64,000 nucleotides of DNA from Kitasatospora sp. NBC_00315 (GCF_041435095.1 NZ_CP108025.1:6076001-6140000); one strand, 5' to 3'. Shown: positions 33,896 through 41,893, counted from the first letter of the stretch. The notes: generated by a model from the letters alone, not told the origin. Program-made: numbers and translations.

Positions 33896-35647
33896 TCAGA
33901 TCAGCGGGAAGCTGATGACCACCGTCGTGCCCTGCGGGCGGCGCTGGCCGGCGGCCGGGGCCTGGCCGGACACCTTGCCCGTCCCGAACAGGTTCAGGCC
34001 GTTGCTCTGCACCTGGAACCCGGCGGCCTGCAGCGCCTTCGTCGCGTCGTCCTTGGACATCCCGCCGACGTCCGGGACCGGCACCATGCCCTTGCTGACC
34101 ACCACGGCGACCGGGGAGTTCTCCGGGAGCAGCGCCCCGGCGGCCGGGGAACTGCTGATCACGGCCCCCTGCGCCACCGTGTCGTCGTACTCCTCGGTGC
34201 TGCTCCCCGGTGTCAGCCGCGCGTCGGTCAGCGCCTGCCGGGCCTGCTCGGCGGTCTTGCCGGCGAGGTCGGGCACGGCGATCCGCTTCGGCCCCCGGGA
34301 GACCGTCACCGCCACGGCGTCGCTTCTGCGGACCCGCTGCCCGACGCCGGGATCGGTCCCGATCACCTCGCCGGCCGGCACGTTCTCGCTGTACGCCTGG
34401 GTGAAGCGGCCGCGCAGCCCGGAGCCGTCCAGCACGGTGACCGCCTGGGCCTGGCTCTGGCCGATCACACTCGGCACCGTCGCGTACAGCGCGCCGGACA
34501 GCGCGTACGTCGCGCCGCCGACGGCCAGCAGCACGGCGGCCAGGACGCCGGCCCAGATCAGCGGCCGGAGCGAGCGTCGCCGCCGGGGCGGGCGGGCCGC
34601 CCTGGCCGGCGGCGGCTCGTTGTACGGGCGGGGCGTCGTGAGCAGGCCGTCCAGCAGCTCCGGCGGTACGTCCAGCACGCTGGTGTGCTGCACCGGCCGG
34701 ATCACCGAGGTGGCCTCCGTGGTGGGGTACGCCGGGCTCGGCCGGGCGGAGGCCGGCGGCTCGGCGTCCAGCTGGGCCGGGGTCAGGCCGCGCCGCACCC
34801 GTTGCAGCGCGGCCAGCAGCTCCACCGCGTCGCCCGGCCGCCCCCGCGGGTCGCGCGCGGTCGCGGCCGCCACTATCGCGTCCAGCGCGGGCGGGACGCC
34901 GGGCACGGCCAGGGACGGCGCGGGGACGTCCTCGTGCAGGTGGCGGTAGATCACCTGGGCGTTGTTCTCGCCGGTGTGCGGCCGCCGGCCGGCGAGCATC
35001 TCGTACAGCAGGATGCCCGCCGCGTAGACGTCCACCCGCTGGTCGCTCTCCCCGCCCGGCCGGATCTGCTCGGGGGCCAGGTAGGAGACCGTGCCGAGGA
35101 CCACGCCGGTCGCCTCGGCGCCGCCGGTGGCCTGGGCGTCCGCGGCGTTCAGCAGGCGCACCAGCCCGAAGTCGGCGACCTTGACCAGGCCGTCGTCGGT
35201 GATCAGCACGTTCTCCGGCTTGACGTCCCGGTGCACCAGCCCGGCGCGGTGCGCGGAGCCGAGCGCCGCGAGCACCGGCTCCAGGACGTCCAGCGCGGCC
35301 CGGATGGACAGCGCGCCCCGGTCCTGCAGCAGGTCGCGCAGGGTGTGGCCGGGCACGTACTCCATGGCCAGGAAGACCGTCGTGCCGTCGGCGCCCTGGT
35401 CGAAGACGTTCACCACGTTGGGGTGCGAGAGCCGGGCGACCGCCTTGGCCTCGCGGATGAAGCGGCCGGTGAAGTCGGCGTCCCCGGCGAGCGAGGGGTG
35501 CATCACCTTGAGCGCCAGCACCCGGTCCAGCCGGGTGTCGGTGCCCCGGTAGACGGTGGCCGTCCCGCCGGTCGCGATGCGCTGCTCGACCCGGTACCGG
35601 CCGTCCAGCAGGGTACCGATGAGCGGGTCGTGCAGTGCCATGTCCAC
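33896..35647 (-). CDS. PASTA-domain Ser/Thr protein kinase (PknB/PknL type)
   Basis: 583 aa. Cytoplasmic kinase domain (about 10-280) with IATGGTATVYRG, invariant Lys in ALKVMHP, catalytic HRDVKPENVL, VADFGLVRLL and GTVSYLAPEQ. A membrane helix lies near 355-378, then three extracellular PASTA repeats (starting ATVPSVIG, IAVPDLAG, VPVPDVGG) that bind muropeptides or lipid II. It should link wall state to phosphorylation of division/wall proteins. The GTG at 35647 is supported by TAGACT 6 nt upstream (leaderless). A hairpin separates it from the thi operon. It occupies the pknL position of the mycobacterial cluster. Confidence 0.95.
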   Translation of the reverse strand: MDMALHDPLIGTLLDGRYRVEQRIATGGTATVYRGTDTRLDRVLALKVMHPSLAGDADFTGRFIREAKAVARLSHPNVVNVFDQGADGTTVFLAMEYVPGHTLRDLLQDRGALSIRAALDVLEPVLAALGSAHRAGLVHRDVKPENVLITDDGLVKVADFGLVRLLNAADAQATGGAEATGVVLGTVSYLAPEQIRPGGESDQRVDVYAAGILLYEMLAGRRPHTGENNAQVIYRHLHEDVPAPSLAVPGVPPALDAIVAAATARDPRGRPGDAVELLAALQRVRRGLTPAQLDAEPPASARPSPAYPTTEATSVIRPVQHTSVLDVPPELLDGLLTTPRPYNEPPPARAARPPRRRRSLRPLIWAGVLAAVLLAVGGATYALSGALYATVPSVIGQSQAQAVTVLDGSGLRGRFTQAYSENVPAGEVIGTDPGVGQRVRRSDAVAVTVSRGPKRIAVPDLAGKTAEQARQALTDARLTPGSSTEEYDDTVAQGAVISSSPAAGALLPENSPVAVVVSKGMVPVPDVGGMSKDDATKALQAAGFQVQSNGLNLFGTGKVSGQAPAAGQRRPQGTTVVISFPLI

Positions 35648-35653
35648 CAGGGC

Positions 35654-35659
35654 AGTCTA
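35654..35659 (-). promoter_or_regulatory. -10 box (TAGACT) giving leaderless kinase mRNA
   Basis: On the minus strand TAGACT, 6 nt, then GTG at 35647. No ribosome site is seen. Confidence 0.6.
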
Positions 35660-35676
35660 GGGGCGCGGACGGCGCC

Positions 35677-35705
35677 GGCCCCGGGCGGACGCCACCCCCG
35701 GGGCC
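35677..35705 (-). terminator. terminator of the thiO-thiS-thiG operon
   Basis: GGCCCCGGG at 35677-35685 pairs with CCCGGGGCC at 35697-35705 across an 11-nt loop, 40 nt after thiG on the minus strand. Confidence 0.6.
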
Positions 35706-35744
35706 GCTTGTGCCCGGCTTGTGACACGTACGCGAGGGCCCCGC

Positions 35745-36566
35745 TCAGAAGGCCGGCCGCTCCCGGTGGTCGAGGTCGGCCCGGCCGGCCATCGCGGAGG
35801 AGGCCTCGGCGTGGAAGCGGCGCGGGATGCGCCCGGCCCGGTGGGCCAGCCGGCCGGCCTCCGCGGCGTGCCGCATCGCCTCGGCCATCAGCACCGGATC
35901 CTGGGCCCGGGTCACCGCCGAGGCCAGCATGACGGCCGCGCAGCCCAGCTCCATCGCCAGCGCGACGTCCGAGGCGGTGCCGGCCCCCGCGTCCAGGATC
36001 ACCGGCACGCCCGCGCTCTCCACGATCAGCTGGAAGTTGTGCGGGTTGCGGATGCCCAGACCCGAGCCGATCGGCGAGCCCAACGGCATGATCGCCGCGC
36101 AGCCGACGTCCTCCAGCTTCCGGGCCAGCACCGGGTCGTCGTTGGTGTACGGGAGCACCGTGAAACCGTCGTCGACCAGCGTCTCCGCGGCGTCCAGCAG
36201 CTCGATCGGGTCGGGCAGCAGGGTCCGCTCGTCCGCGATGACCTCCAGCTTGACCCAGTCGGTGCCGAGCGCCTCCCGGGCGAGCCGGGCGGTCAGCACG
36301 GCCTCCCCGGCGGTGAAGCAGCCCGCCGTGTTGGGCAGCACCCGGATGCCGTTGCGGGTGAGCACGTCCAGCACCGAGCCCTGGGTGGTGGTGTTCACCC
36401 GGCGCATCGCCACCGTGGTCAGCTCGGTGCCGGAGACCCGCAGCGCCTGCTCCAGGATCTCCAGGCTCGGCGCGCCGCCGGTGCCCATGATCAGCCGGGA
36501 GCCGAAGGCGGTGCCGGCGATGGTCAGGACGTCCTTGTCGTCCGCGGGACGGCTGTCGGTCGTCAC
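35745..36566 (-). CDS. thiG: thiazole synthase
   Basis: 273 aa TIM-barrel enzyme that builds the thiamine thiazole from deoxyxylulose phosphate, dehydroglycine and ThiS-thiocarboxylate. Seen: GSRLIMGTGG, the Schiff-base Lys in TDWVKLEVIAD, PLGSPIGSGLGIRNP and VILDAGAGTASDVALAMELG (phosphate-binding). GTG 36566 starts 3 nt after the thiS stop. It is the third gene of thiO-thiS-thiG. Confidence 0.96.
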   Translation of the reverse strand: MTTDSRPADDKDVLTIAGTAFGSRLIMGTGGAPSLEILEQALRVSGTELTTVAMRRVNTTTQGSVLDVLTRNGIRVLPNTAGCFTAGEAVLTARLAREALGTDWVKLEVIADERTLLPDPIELLDAAETLVDDGFTVLPYTNDDPVLARKLEDVGCAAIMPLGSPIGSGLGIRNPHNFQLIVESAGVPVILDAGAGTASDVALAMELGCAAVMLASAVTRAQDPVLMAEAMRHAAEAGRLAHRAGRIPRRFHAEASSAMAGRADLDHRERPAF

Positions 36567-36569
36567 GGC

Positions 36570-36779
36570 TCAGCCCCCCTGGACGGCGGTGAGGATCTCG
36601 ACCCGGTCGCCCTCGGCGAGCGCCGTGCGCGACCAGGCGCCACGCGGCACCACGGCCTCGTTGAGGGCGGCGGCGACCCCCGAGGGTGCGCCGCTCACGG
36701 TGGCGACCACCTCGGCGAGGGTGCTCGCGACGGGCACCTGCCGGGCTTCGCCGTTGACGGAGAGGGAGATGTCGCTCAT
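36570..36779 (-). CDS. thiS: sulfur carrier protein ThiS
   Basis: 69 aa beta-grasp (ubiquitin-like) protein ending in the required Gly-Gly (LTAVQGG). The C-terminus is adenylated and thiocarboxylated to donate sulfur to ThiG. Seen: SLSVNGEARQVP and VAAALNEAVVPRGAWS. Its ATG overlaps the thiO stop by an ATGA, showing translational coupling. It is easily missed, because it lies inside a longer open frame of another reading phase. Confidence 0.95.
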   Translation of the reverse strand: MSDISLSVNGEARQVPVASTLAEVVATVSGAPSGVAAALNEAVVPRGAWSRTALAEGDRVEILTAVQGG

Positions 36780-37939
36780 ACCAGGGCCTTTGCGGTGAAA
36801 CGGGTGGGGGAGAAGTCGGTGGCGAGCTCCGGCGTCGCGCCGGTGGCGAGGTACTCGGCGAGCAGATCCGCCGTCACCGGGGTCAGCAGCACGCCGTTGC
36901 GGTAGTGGCCGGTCGCCGCCACCAGGCCGGGCAGCGCGGTCGGGCCGAGCAGCGGGGCGTTGTCCGGCGACCCCGGACGCAGCCCGGCGGAGGTCTCCAC
37001 CAGTGGCAGCTCGGTGATCCCGGGGACCAGGTCGTGGGCGTCGCGCAGCAGCTCGTACACCCCGCCGGCGGTGACCGTGGTGTCGTACCCCTGCTCCTCG
37101 CTGGTGGCGCCGATCACCAGCTCGCCGTCCTCGCGCGGCACCAGGTAGAGGTGCTGCCCCCGCACCACGGCGCGTACGTTGCGGGAGAGGAACGGCCGGT
37201 ACGCCTCGGGGACGCGCAGCCGCAGGATCTGCCCCTTCACCGGCCGGATCGCCGGCAGCACGCCCTCGGGCAGGCCCGGCAGCAGGTGGCTGCGGGAGCC
37301 GGCGGCCAGCACCACCCGATCGGCGCCGAGCGCCTCCCCGGTGCTCAGCCGCACCCCGGCGGCCCGGCCGTCGGCCACCACCAGCTCGGTCACCTCGGCG
37401 CGCTCCAGCACCACCCCGGCCCGCTCGCAGGCGACCACCAGCGCCCGGGCCAGCCGCCGGCCGTCCACCTGGTGGTCGTCCGTGACGTGCAGGCCGCCGC
37501 GCACCCCCGGGGCCAGCATCGGCTCCAGCCTGCGGCACTCGCGGCCGGTCAGCCAGTGCGAGTCCAGGCCGAGCCGCCGGTGGAAGGCGTGCAGCTCGCG
37601 CAGCTCCTCCCGGTCGTCCGCGTCCAGCGCCACGGCGAGCGTGCCGCAGGCCCGGTAGCCGGTGGAGAGGCCGGAGGCCTCCTCCAGCTCGGCGGCGAAC
37701 GCCGCGTACCGCTCGTTGGAGGCCATCCCGAGGCGCAGCAGCGCCTCCTCGCCGTACTGGAGCTCGGTGACCGGCGCCAGCATCCCGGCCGCCACCTGGA
37801 CGGCCCCGCCGCCGTGCGCCGGATCGACCACCACGACACGCAGCCCGCGCTGCGCCGTCCGCCAGGCGACCGCGAGGCCGATGACGCCGCCGCCGATCAC
37901 CAGGACGTCCGCGGGCGTACCGCTCTCGAAGCGTGTCAA
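36776..37939 (-). CDS. thiO: glycine oxidase ThiO
   Basis: 387 aa FAD enzyme that makes dehydroglycine for ThiG. N-terminal dinucleotide-binding VLVIGGGVIGLAVAWRTAQRGLRVVVVD, middle GGLHVTDDHQVDGRRLARAL, and C-terminal GLRPGSPDNAPLLGPT...LVAATGHYRNGVLLTP, which is typical of ThiO. The start is most likely TTG at 37939: it lies 10 nt after GGGAG, which is itself the 3' end of the TPP aptamer, so ligand binding would hide the ribosome site. The frame opening at 38002 runs through the riboswitch and is rejected. Confidence 0.9.
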   Translation of the reverse strand: MTRFESGTPADVLVIGGGVIGLAVAWRTAQRGLRVVVVDPAHGGGAVQVAAGMLAPVTELQYGEEALLRLGMASNERYAAFAAELEEASGLSTGYRACGTLAVALDADDREELRELHAFHRRLGLDSHWLTGRECRRLEPMLAPGVRGGLHVTDDHQVDGRRLARALVVACERAGVVLERAEVTELVVADGRAAGVRLSTGEALGADRVVLAAGSRSHLLPGLPEGVLPAIRPVKGQILRLRVPEAYRPFLSRNVRAVVRGQHLYLVPREDGELVIGATSEEQGYDTTVTAGGVYELLRDAHDLVPGITELPLVETSAGLRPGSPDNAPLLGPTALPGLVAATGHYRNGVLLTPVTADLLAEYLATGATPELATDFSPTRFTAKALV

Positions 37940-37949
37940 AGTCGCTGCT

Positions 37950-38046
37950 CTCCCTTCGCCGGTATGACCCGGATCAGGTTCGGACGGTCGCGGGCCGTGC
38001 AAGCCCGCCTCTCAGCCCGGTCCGCCGGGCTCCCGTGTGAAGTGCC
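37950..38046 (-). ncRNA. TPP riboswitch (thi box)
   Basis: On the minus strand the leader reads CACGGGAGCCCG, then GGGCTGAGAGGCGGGC, then GAACCTGATCCGGGTCATAC, then CGGCGAAGGGAG. These are the conserved pyrimidine- and pyrophosphate-binding elements of the TPP aptamer. It ends in the thiO ribosome site, implying translational control by thiamine pyrophosphate. Confidence 0.96.
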
Positions 38047-38049
38047 CCC

Positions 38050-38055
38050 ACCATA
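38050..38055 (-). promoter_or_regulatory. -10 box (TATGGT) of the thiO operon
   Basis: On the minus strand TATGGT immediately precedes the TPP aptamer. The -35 is weak. Confidence 0.45.
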
Positions 38056-38110
38056 ACTCCGCGTGCCACCGGCCCCGAAGGCGCGTACCGGGGGTGGCCG
38101 GCCCGGCCGA

Positions 38111-38116
38111 TAGGGT
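38111..38116 (+). promoter_or_regulatory. -10 box (TAGGGT) giving leaderless reductase mRNA
   Basis: TAGGGT, 6 nt, then GTG at 38123, with no ribosome site. Confidence 0.6.
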
Positions 38117-38122
38117 GACGCC

Positions 38123-39319
38123 GTGGGAGAGCTGCTGAGCACGGACACGGTGGTCGTCGTCGGAGCCGGACTGGCCGGCGCGCAGTGCGCGGGCGCGCTG
38201 CGGGCGGGAGGCTGGCCGGGCCGGATCACCCTGCTGGGGGACGAGCCGCACGCCCCGTACGACCGGCCGCCGCTCTCCAAGGACGTCCTGCTCGGCAGGG
38301 CCGACGCCACCACGCTGGACGTCGACCACGCCGCCCTCGGCGTGGACCTGCTCACCGGCCGCCGCGCCACCGGGCTGGAGCCCGGCGTGCTGCACACCGA
38401 CGGCGGCGGGCTGCGCTACGACAGGCTGGTGATCGCCACCGGCGCCGCCGCCACCGCACTTCCCGGCGCGGAGCGCGCGCACCTGCTGCGCACCGTCGAC
38501 GACGCGCTGGCGCTGCGCGTCCTGCTGCGGCCCGGCGCCAGGATCGTCCTGGTCGGCGCAGGCTGGATCGGCGCCGAGACCGCCACCGCCGCCCGCGCGC
38601 TGGGCTGCGAGGTGACCGTGGTCGAGGCGGGCCCGACACCGCTGCCCGGCACGCTGCCCGCGGCGGTCGGCGGCGCGATGGCCGCCTGGTACGAGGAGGC
38701 CGGCGTCGACCTGCGGCTCGGCGCCGCCGTCGCCTCGGTCGGCCCGCACGAGGTGCTGCTCGACGACGGCACCCGGCTGGCCGCCGACGAGGTGGTGGTC
38801 GGCATCGGCGCCCGGCCCGCGACCGGCTGGCTGGCCGGGTCACCGGTGGAGCGGGCGGCCGACGGCGCGGTCCTGGTGGACGAACGGCTGCGCACCTCGC
38901 TGCCGGGCGTGCTGGCGGCCGGTGACTGCCTCTCCTACCCCTCGGCCCGCGCGGGCACCCGGCTGGCCGTCCAGCACTGGGACCACGCGCTGCGCTCGGG
39001 TGCGGCCGCCGCCGCCTCGCTGCTGGGCGACGACACCCCGTACGACCCGGTGCCGTACTTCTGGTCCGAGCAGTTCGGCCGGATGGTGCAGTACGCCGGG
39101 CGGCACGCCGAGGGTGACCGGATGCTCTGGCGCGGCGCCCCCGGCGACCCCTCCTGGACGGTGCTCTTCACACGCGGCGGGCGGCTGACCGCCCTGCTGA
39201 CCGTCGACCGGCCGCGGGACCTCGCCCAGGGCCGGCGCCTGCTGGAGCGGGGCGCCGCCCTCGACCCGCTCCGGGCCGCCGATCCGGCGGTGCCGCTCAA
39301 GTCGGCCGTCACGCCCTGA
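38123..39319 (+). CDS. FAD/NAD(P)-dependent ferredoxin-reductase-like oxidoreductase
   Basis: 398 aa of the ferredoxin/rubredoxin reductase family. FAD site VVVVGAGLAGAQCAGALRAGGW with ITLLGDEPHAPYDRPPLSKDVL, NAD(P) site RIVLVGAGWIGAETATAARALG, second FAD motif LRTSLPGVLAAGDCLSY, and a C-terminal reductase domain with the YFWSEQFG signature. It would pass electrons from NAD(P)H to a ferredoxin that is not encoded nearby. The GTG at 38123 fits a leaderless promoter. It is divergent from the thiO operon with 76 nt between the riboswitch start and this gene. Confidence 0.92.
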   Translation: MGELLSTDTVVVVGAGLAGAQCAGALRAGGWPGRITLLGDEPHAPYDRPPLSKDVLLGRADATTLDVDHAALGVDLLTGRRATGLEPGVLHTDGGGLRYDRLVIATGAAATALPGAERAHLLRTVDDALALRVLLRPGARIVLVGAGWIGAETATAARALGCEVTVVEAGPTPLPGTLPAAVGGAMAAWYEEAGVDLRLGAAVASVGPHEVLLDDGTRLAADEVVVGIGARPATGWLAGSPVERAADGAVLVDERLRTSLPGVLAAGDCLSYPSARAGTRLAVQHWDHALRSGAAAAASLLGDDTPYDPVPYFWSEQFGRMVQYAGRHAEGDRMLWRGAPGDPSWTVLFTRGGRLTALLTVDRPRDLAQGRRLLERGAALDPLRAADPAVPLKSAVTP

Positions 39320-39392
39320 TCCGCCCGGTCACGTTCGGTCATCGGTGTGCCCGTCCGGGGTGCGGGTGGTGCGCGGCGGCCCGGCGAGGTGG

Positions 39393-39398
39393 CAGTCT
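39393..39398 (+). promoter_or_regulatory. -10-like CAGTCT before the Rv2175c-like gene
   Basis: CAGTCT keeps the A and T of TAnnnT and lies 6 nt before GTG 39405; probably leaderless. Confidence 0.4.
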
Positions 39399-39404
39399 GG
39401 TGAC

Positions 39405-39770
39405 GTGAGCGAGATCGAAGCGAAGATTGAAGACCTTGTCCCCGAGTGGATGTACCTGCCCGACATCTCGGAGCAGTGGGGCGTCCGGGTCACCGAAGTC
39501 CGTGACCTGGTCAAGACCGGCGGCCTGATCGCCGTCCGGCGTGGCCCCAACAGGTCGCTGCAGGTGCCGGCCGCCTTCATCGACGGTCCCGGCCTGGTCA
39601 AGCACCTGTCCGGCACCCTGACCGTGCTGCGCGACTGCGGGTACAACGACGCGGAGATCCTGGAGTGGCTCTTCACCGAGGACCCGTCGCTGCCCGGCAG
39701 CCCGATCCAGGCCCTTCAGGAGAACCGGGGCACCGAGGTGAAGCGCCGCGCCCAGGCGATGCTGATCTGA
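39405..39770 (+). CDS. Rv2175c-family DNA-binding protein
   Basis: 121 aa. N-terminal winged HTH-like region (LVPEWMYLPDISEQWGVRVTEVRDLVKTGGLIAVRRGPNRSLQVPAAF), then a C-terminal helical part (YNDAEILEWLFTEDPSLPGSPIQAL). The family is actinobacterial. In M. tuberculosis Rv2175c binds DNA and is phosphorylated by the neighbouring kinase PknL. Here the PASTA kinase gene lies 3.8 kb away with the thi genes in between. GTG 39405 is chosen; the longer frame to 39345 has no support. Its TGA overlaps the thiE ATG by one base, so the two are coupled. Confidence 0.9.
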   Translation: MSEIEAKIEDLVPEWMYLPDISEQWGVRVTEVRDLVKTGGLIAVRRGPNRSLQVPAAFIDGPGLVKHLSGTLTVLRDCGYNDAEILEWLFTEDPSLPGSPIQALQENRGTEVKRRAQAMLI

Positions 39771-40525
39771 TGGCGGCCGACACCGCCCCGGCCGGCACCG
39801 CCCCGGCCGACACCGCCCCGGGCGCCGGCGCCCCGGCCGACACCGCCCCGGCCGACACCGCCCCGGCCGACACCGCCCCGGGCGCCGGCGCCCGCGCGCG
39901 GCTGGCCGAGGCCCGGCTCTACCTGTGCACCGACGCCCGCCGCGAACAGGGCGACCTGGCGCAGTTCCTGGACGCCGCGCTGGCCGGCGGCGTGGACGTC
40001 GTCCAGCTCCGGGACAAGGGCCTGGAGGCCCGCCAGGAGCTGGAGTACCTGGAGATCTTCGCCGACGCCTGCCGCCGCCACGGCCGGCTGCTCTCGGTGA
40101 ACGACCGGGCCGACGTCGCGCACGCCGCCCGCCCGGACGTGCTGCACCTCGGCCAGGACGACCTCCCGGTGCCGGCCGCCCGCGCGATCCTCGGCGAGGA
40201 CGTGATCGTCGGCCGGTCCTGCCACGCCGAGTCCGAGGTGGACGCGGCGATCGCCGAACCGGGCGTGGACTACTTCTGCACGGGCCCGGTCTGGCCGACC
40301 CCGACCAAGCCCGGGCGGCACGCCCCCGGCCTCGGCCTGGTCTCGTACGCGGCGAAGCAGGCCACCGGGCGTCCCTGGTTCGCCATCGGCGGCATCGACC
40401 TCGGCAACCTCGACGAGGTGCTGGCGGCCGGTGCCCGCCGGGTGGTGGTGGTCCGCGCGATCACCGCGGCCGACGACCCCGGAGCGGCGGCGGCCGAGCT
40501 GGCCCGCCGGGTCCGCGAGCTCTGA
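39770..40525 (+). CDS. thiE: thiamine phosphate synthase
   Basis: 251 aa. Joins the thiazole and pyrimidine phosphates to thiamine phosphate. Core seen: LYLCTDARREQGDLAQFLDAALAGGVDVVQLRDKG, VNDRADVAHAA, LHLGQDDLPV, GRSCHAESEVDAA, YFCTGPVWPTPTKPGRHAPGL and WFAIGGIDLGNLDEVLAAGARRVVVVRAI. The first about 40 residues are a repetitive Ala/Pro/Asp/Thr tract (PADTA units) absent from ordinary ThiE. No internal start with a ribosome site removes it. It is coupled to the Rv2175c-like gene and is not part of the thiO operon. Confidence 0.95.
   Translation: MAADTAPAGTAPADTAPGAGAPADTAPADTAPADTAPGAGARARLAEARLYLCTDARREQGDLAQFLDAALAGGVDVVQLRDKGLEARQELEYLEIFADACRRHGRLLSVNDRADVAHAARPDVLHLGQDDLPVPAARAILGEDVIVGRSCHAESEVDAAIAEPGVDYFCTGPVWPTPTKPGRHAPGLGLVSYAAKQATGRPWFAIGGIDLGNLDEVLAAGARRVVVVRAITAADDPGAAAAELARRVREL
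39779..39896 (+). repeat. 15-bp-based coding repeat in thiE N-terminus
   Basis: The unit gacaccgccccggcc and variants (with ggcgccggc inserts) repeat about six times. They encode a low-complexity PADTA/GAGA tract ahead of the catalytic barrel. Confidence 0.85.
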
Positions 40526-40567
40526 CCGCACCGCGGACCGTCCGGCGCCGCTGCTGAGCCCCGCTCG

Positions 40568-40789
40568 GTACCGCCGGACGGTCGCGGCCTCGGCCGGCGC
40601 CGGCAGCACCGCCCGTGCCCGCGGGTCCTGGGCCCTGCTCAGTACCGCCGGACGGTCGCGGCCTCGGCCGGCGCCGGCAGCACCGCCCGTGCCCGCGGGT
40701 CCTGGGCCCTGCTCAGTACCGCCGGACGGTCGCGGCCTCGGCCGGCGCCGGCAGCACCGCCCGTGCCCGCGGGTCCTGGGCCCTGCTCA
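40568..40789. repeat. three perfect 74-bp tandem copies of the prenyl-synthase 3' end
   Basis: Identical 74-bp units occupy 40568-40641, 40642-40715 and 40716-40789. The genuine gene end (40790 to about 40850) is a diverged fourth copy. On the minus strand each unit encodes a near copy of the enzyme C-terminus, ending AEAATVRRY. Each contains the perfect palindrome GCCGGCGCCGGC. The stop codon of the gene lies in the third unit. Confidence 0.97.
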
Positions 40790-41893
40790 GTACCGCCGGA
40801 CGGTCGCGGCCTCGGCCAGCGCCAGCAGCACCGCCCGGGCCCGCGGGTCCGCCAGCGGGGCGGCGTCGAGCGCCGCCAGCGACTGCCGCATCAGCTCCTC
40901 GATCCGCTGCTCCACCCGCTCGGCGGCGCCGCTGCGCGCGACCAGCCCGCGCAGCACCGTGACCTCCTCGGGCGCCAGGTCCGGCGCCCCGAGCCGCTCG
41001 TCCAGGTGCCGGGCGTCCGCGGCCGGCAGACCGCGCATGGCATGGGCGACCAGCAGCGTCCGCTTGCCCTCGCGCAGGTCGTCCCCGGCCGGCTTGCCGG
41101 TGACCGCCGGGTCGCCGAAGACGCCCAGCAGGTCGTCCCTGAGCTGGAACGCCTCGCCGAGCGGCAGACCGAAGGCCGAGTACGCCTCGACCAGCTCCGG
41201 GCCCGCCCCGGCGAGCAGCGCGCCGATCTGGAGCGGCCGCTCGATGGTGTACTTCGCGGACTTGTAGTGCAGGACGGTCTGCGCCCGCTCCAGCGCCCCC
41301 TCGTCGGTGGAGTCGCCCGCGACCGGCTCCAGGACGTCCAGGTACTGCCCGAGCATCACCTCGGTGCGCATCAGGTCGAAGACCGGCTTGGCCGCCAGGA
41401 CGGCGGCCGGGTCCAGGCCCGAGCGCAGGAACAGCTCGTCGCACCAGATCAGCAGCAGGTCGCCGAGCAGGACGGCGGCCGAGGCCCCGTACTGCTCGCG
41501 GTCGCCGCGCCAGCCGCTCTCCCGGTGCAGCGCCTCGAACCGGCGGTGCACCGAGGGCAGGCCCCGGCGGGTGTCGCTGCGGTCCATCAGGTCGTCGTGC
41601 ACCAGCGCGCTGGCCTGGAGCAGCTCCAGGGCCGCCGCCGCGTTCGCGATCCCGTCGCCGTCGGCGAGGCCGCCGGCCCCGCGCCAGCCCCAGTAGCAGA
41701 ACGCCGGGCGCAGCCGCTTGCCGCCGTCCAGCAGGAAGTCCCGCAGGGCGTCGGCGGCGGGCACCAGCTGGGGGGAGATCTTTCCGAGCAGCACCGCCTG
41801 GCCGTCCATGAACTCCGTGAGGGCGCCGTTGACACGCTCGCGCACGGCCTCCACATCGATGGGGTTGGCCGGTCGGCTGCTGGACGAGGTCAC
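40787..41893 (-). CDS. polyprenyl (geranylgeranyl-type) diphosphate synthase
   Basis: 368 aa trans-isoprenyl diphosphate synthase. First Asp-rich motif DDLMD in LVHDDLMDRSDTRRGLPSVHR, GDLLLIWCDELFLRSG, and second Asp-rich motif in QLRDDLLGVFGDPAVTGKPAGDDLREGKRT. It condenses IPP with allylic diphosphates. The chain length is not certain, but it matches the IdsA2/geranylgeranyl group. The GTG at 41893 has GGAG about 8 nt upstream, with TAGGCT further up. A CrtI-like gene and a prenyl-dependent GT87 gene lie 3-5 kb away. Its 3' end has been amplified as three 74-bp copies. Confidence 0.93.
   Translation of the reverse strand: MTSSSSRPANPIDVEAVRERVNGALTEFMDGQAVLLGKISPQLVPAADALRDFLLDGGKRLRPAFCYWGWRGAGGLADGDGIANAAAALELLQASALVHDDLMDRSDTRRGLPSVHRRFEALHRESGWRGDREQYGASAAVLLGDLLLIWCDELFLRSGLDPAAVLAAKPVFDLMRTEVMLGQYLDVLEPVAGDSTDEGALERAQTVLHYKSAKYTIERPLQIGALLAGAGPELVEAYSAFGLPLGEAFQLRDDLLGVFGDPAVTGKPAGDDLREGKRTLLVAHAMRGLPAADARHLDERLGAPDLAPEEVTVLRGLVARSGAAERVEQRIEELMRQSLAALDAAPLADPRARAVLLALAEAATVRRY

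Noticed and set aside
39716..40609. Minus-strand open frame opposite thiE with a copy of the prenyl-synthase C-terminus
   Set aside because: The resemblance is due only to the first 74-bp repeat; the rest is antisense to thiE.
40568..40850. CRISPR-like array
   Set aside because: The 74-bp units are directly adjacent with no spacers and derive from the neighbouring gene end. There are no cas genes in the window.
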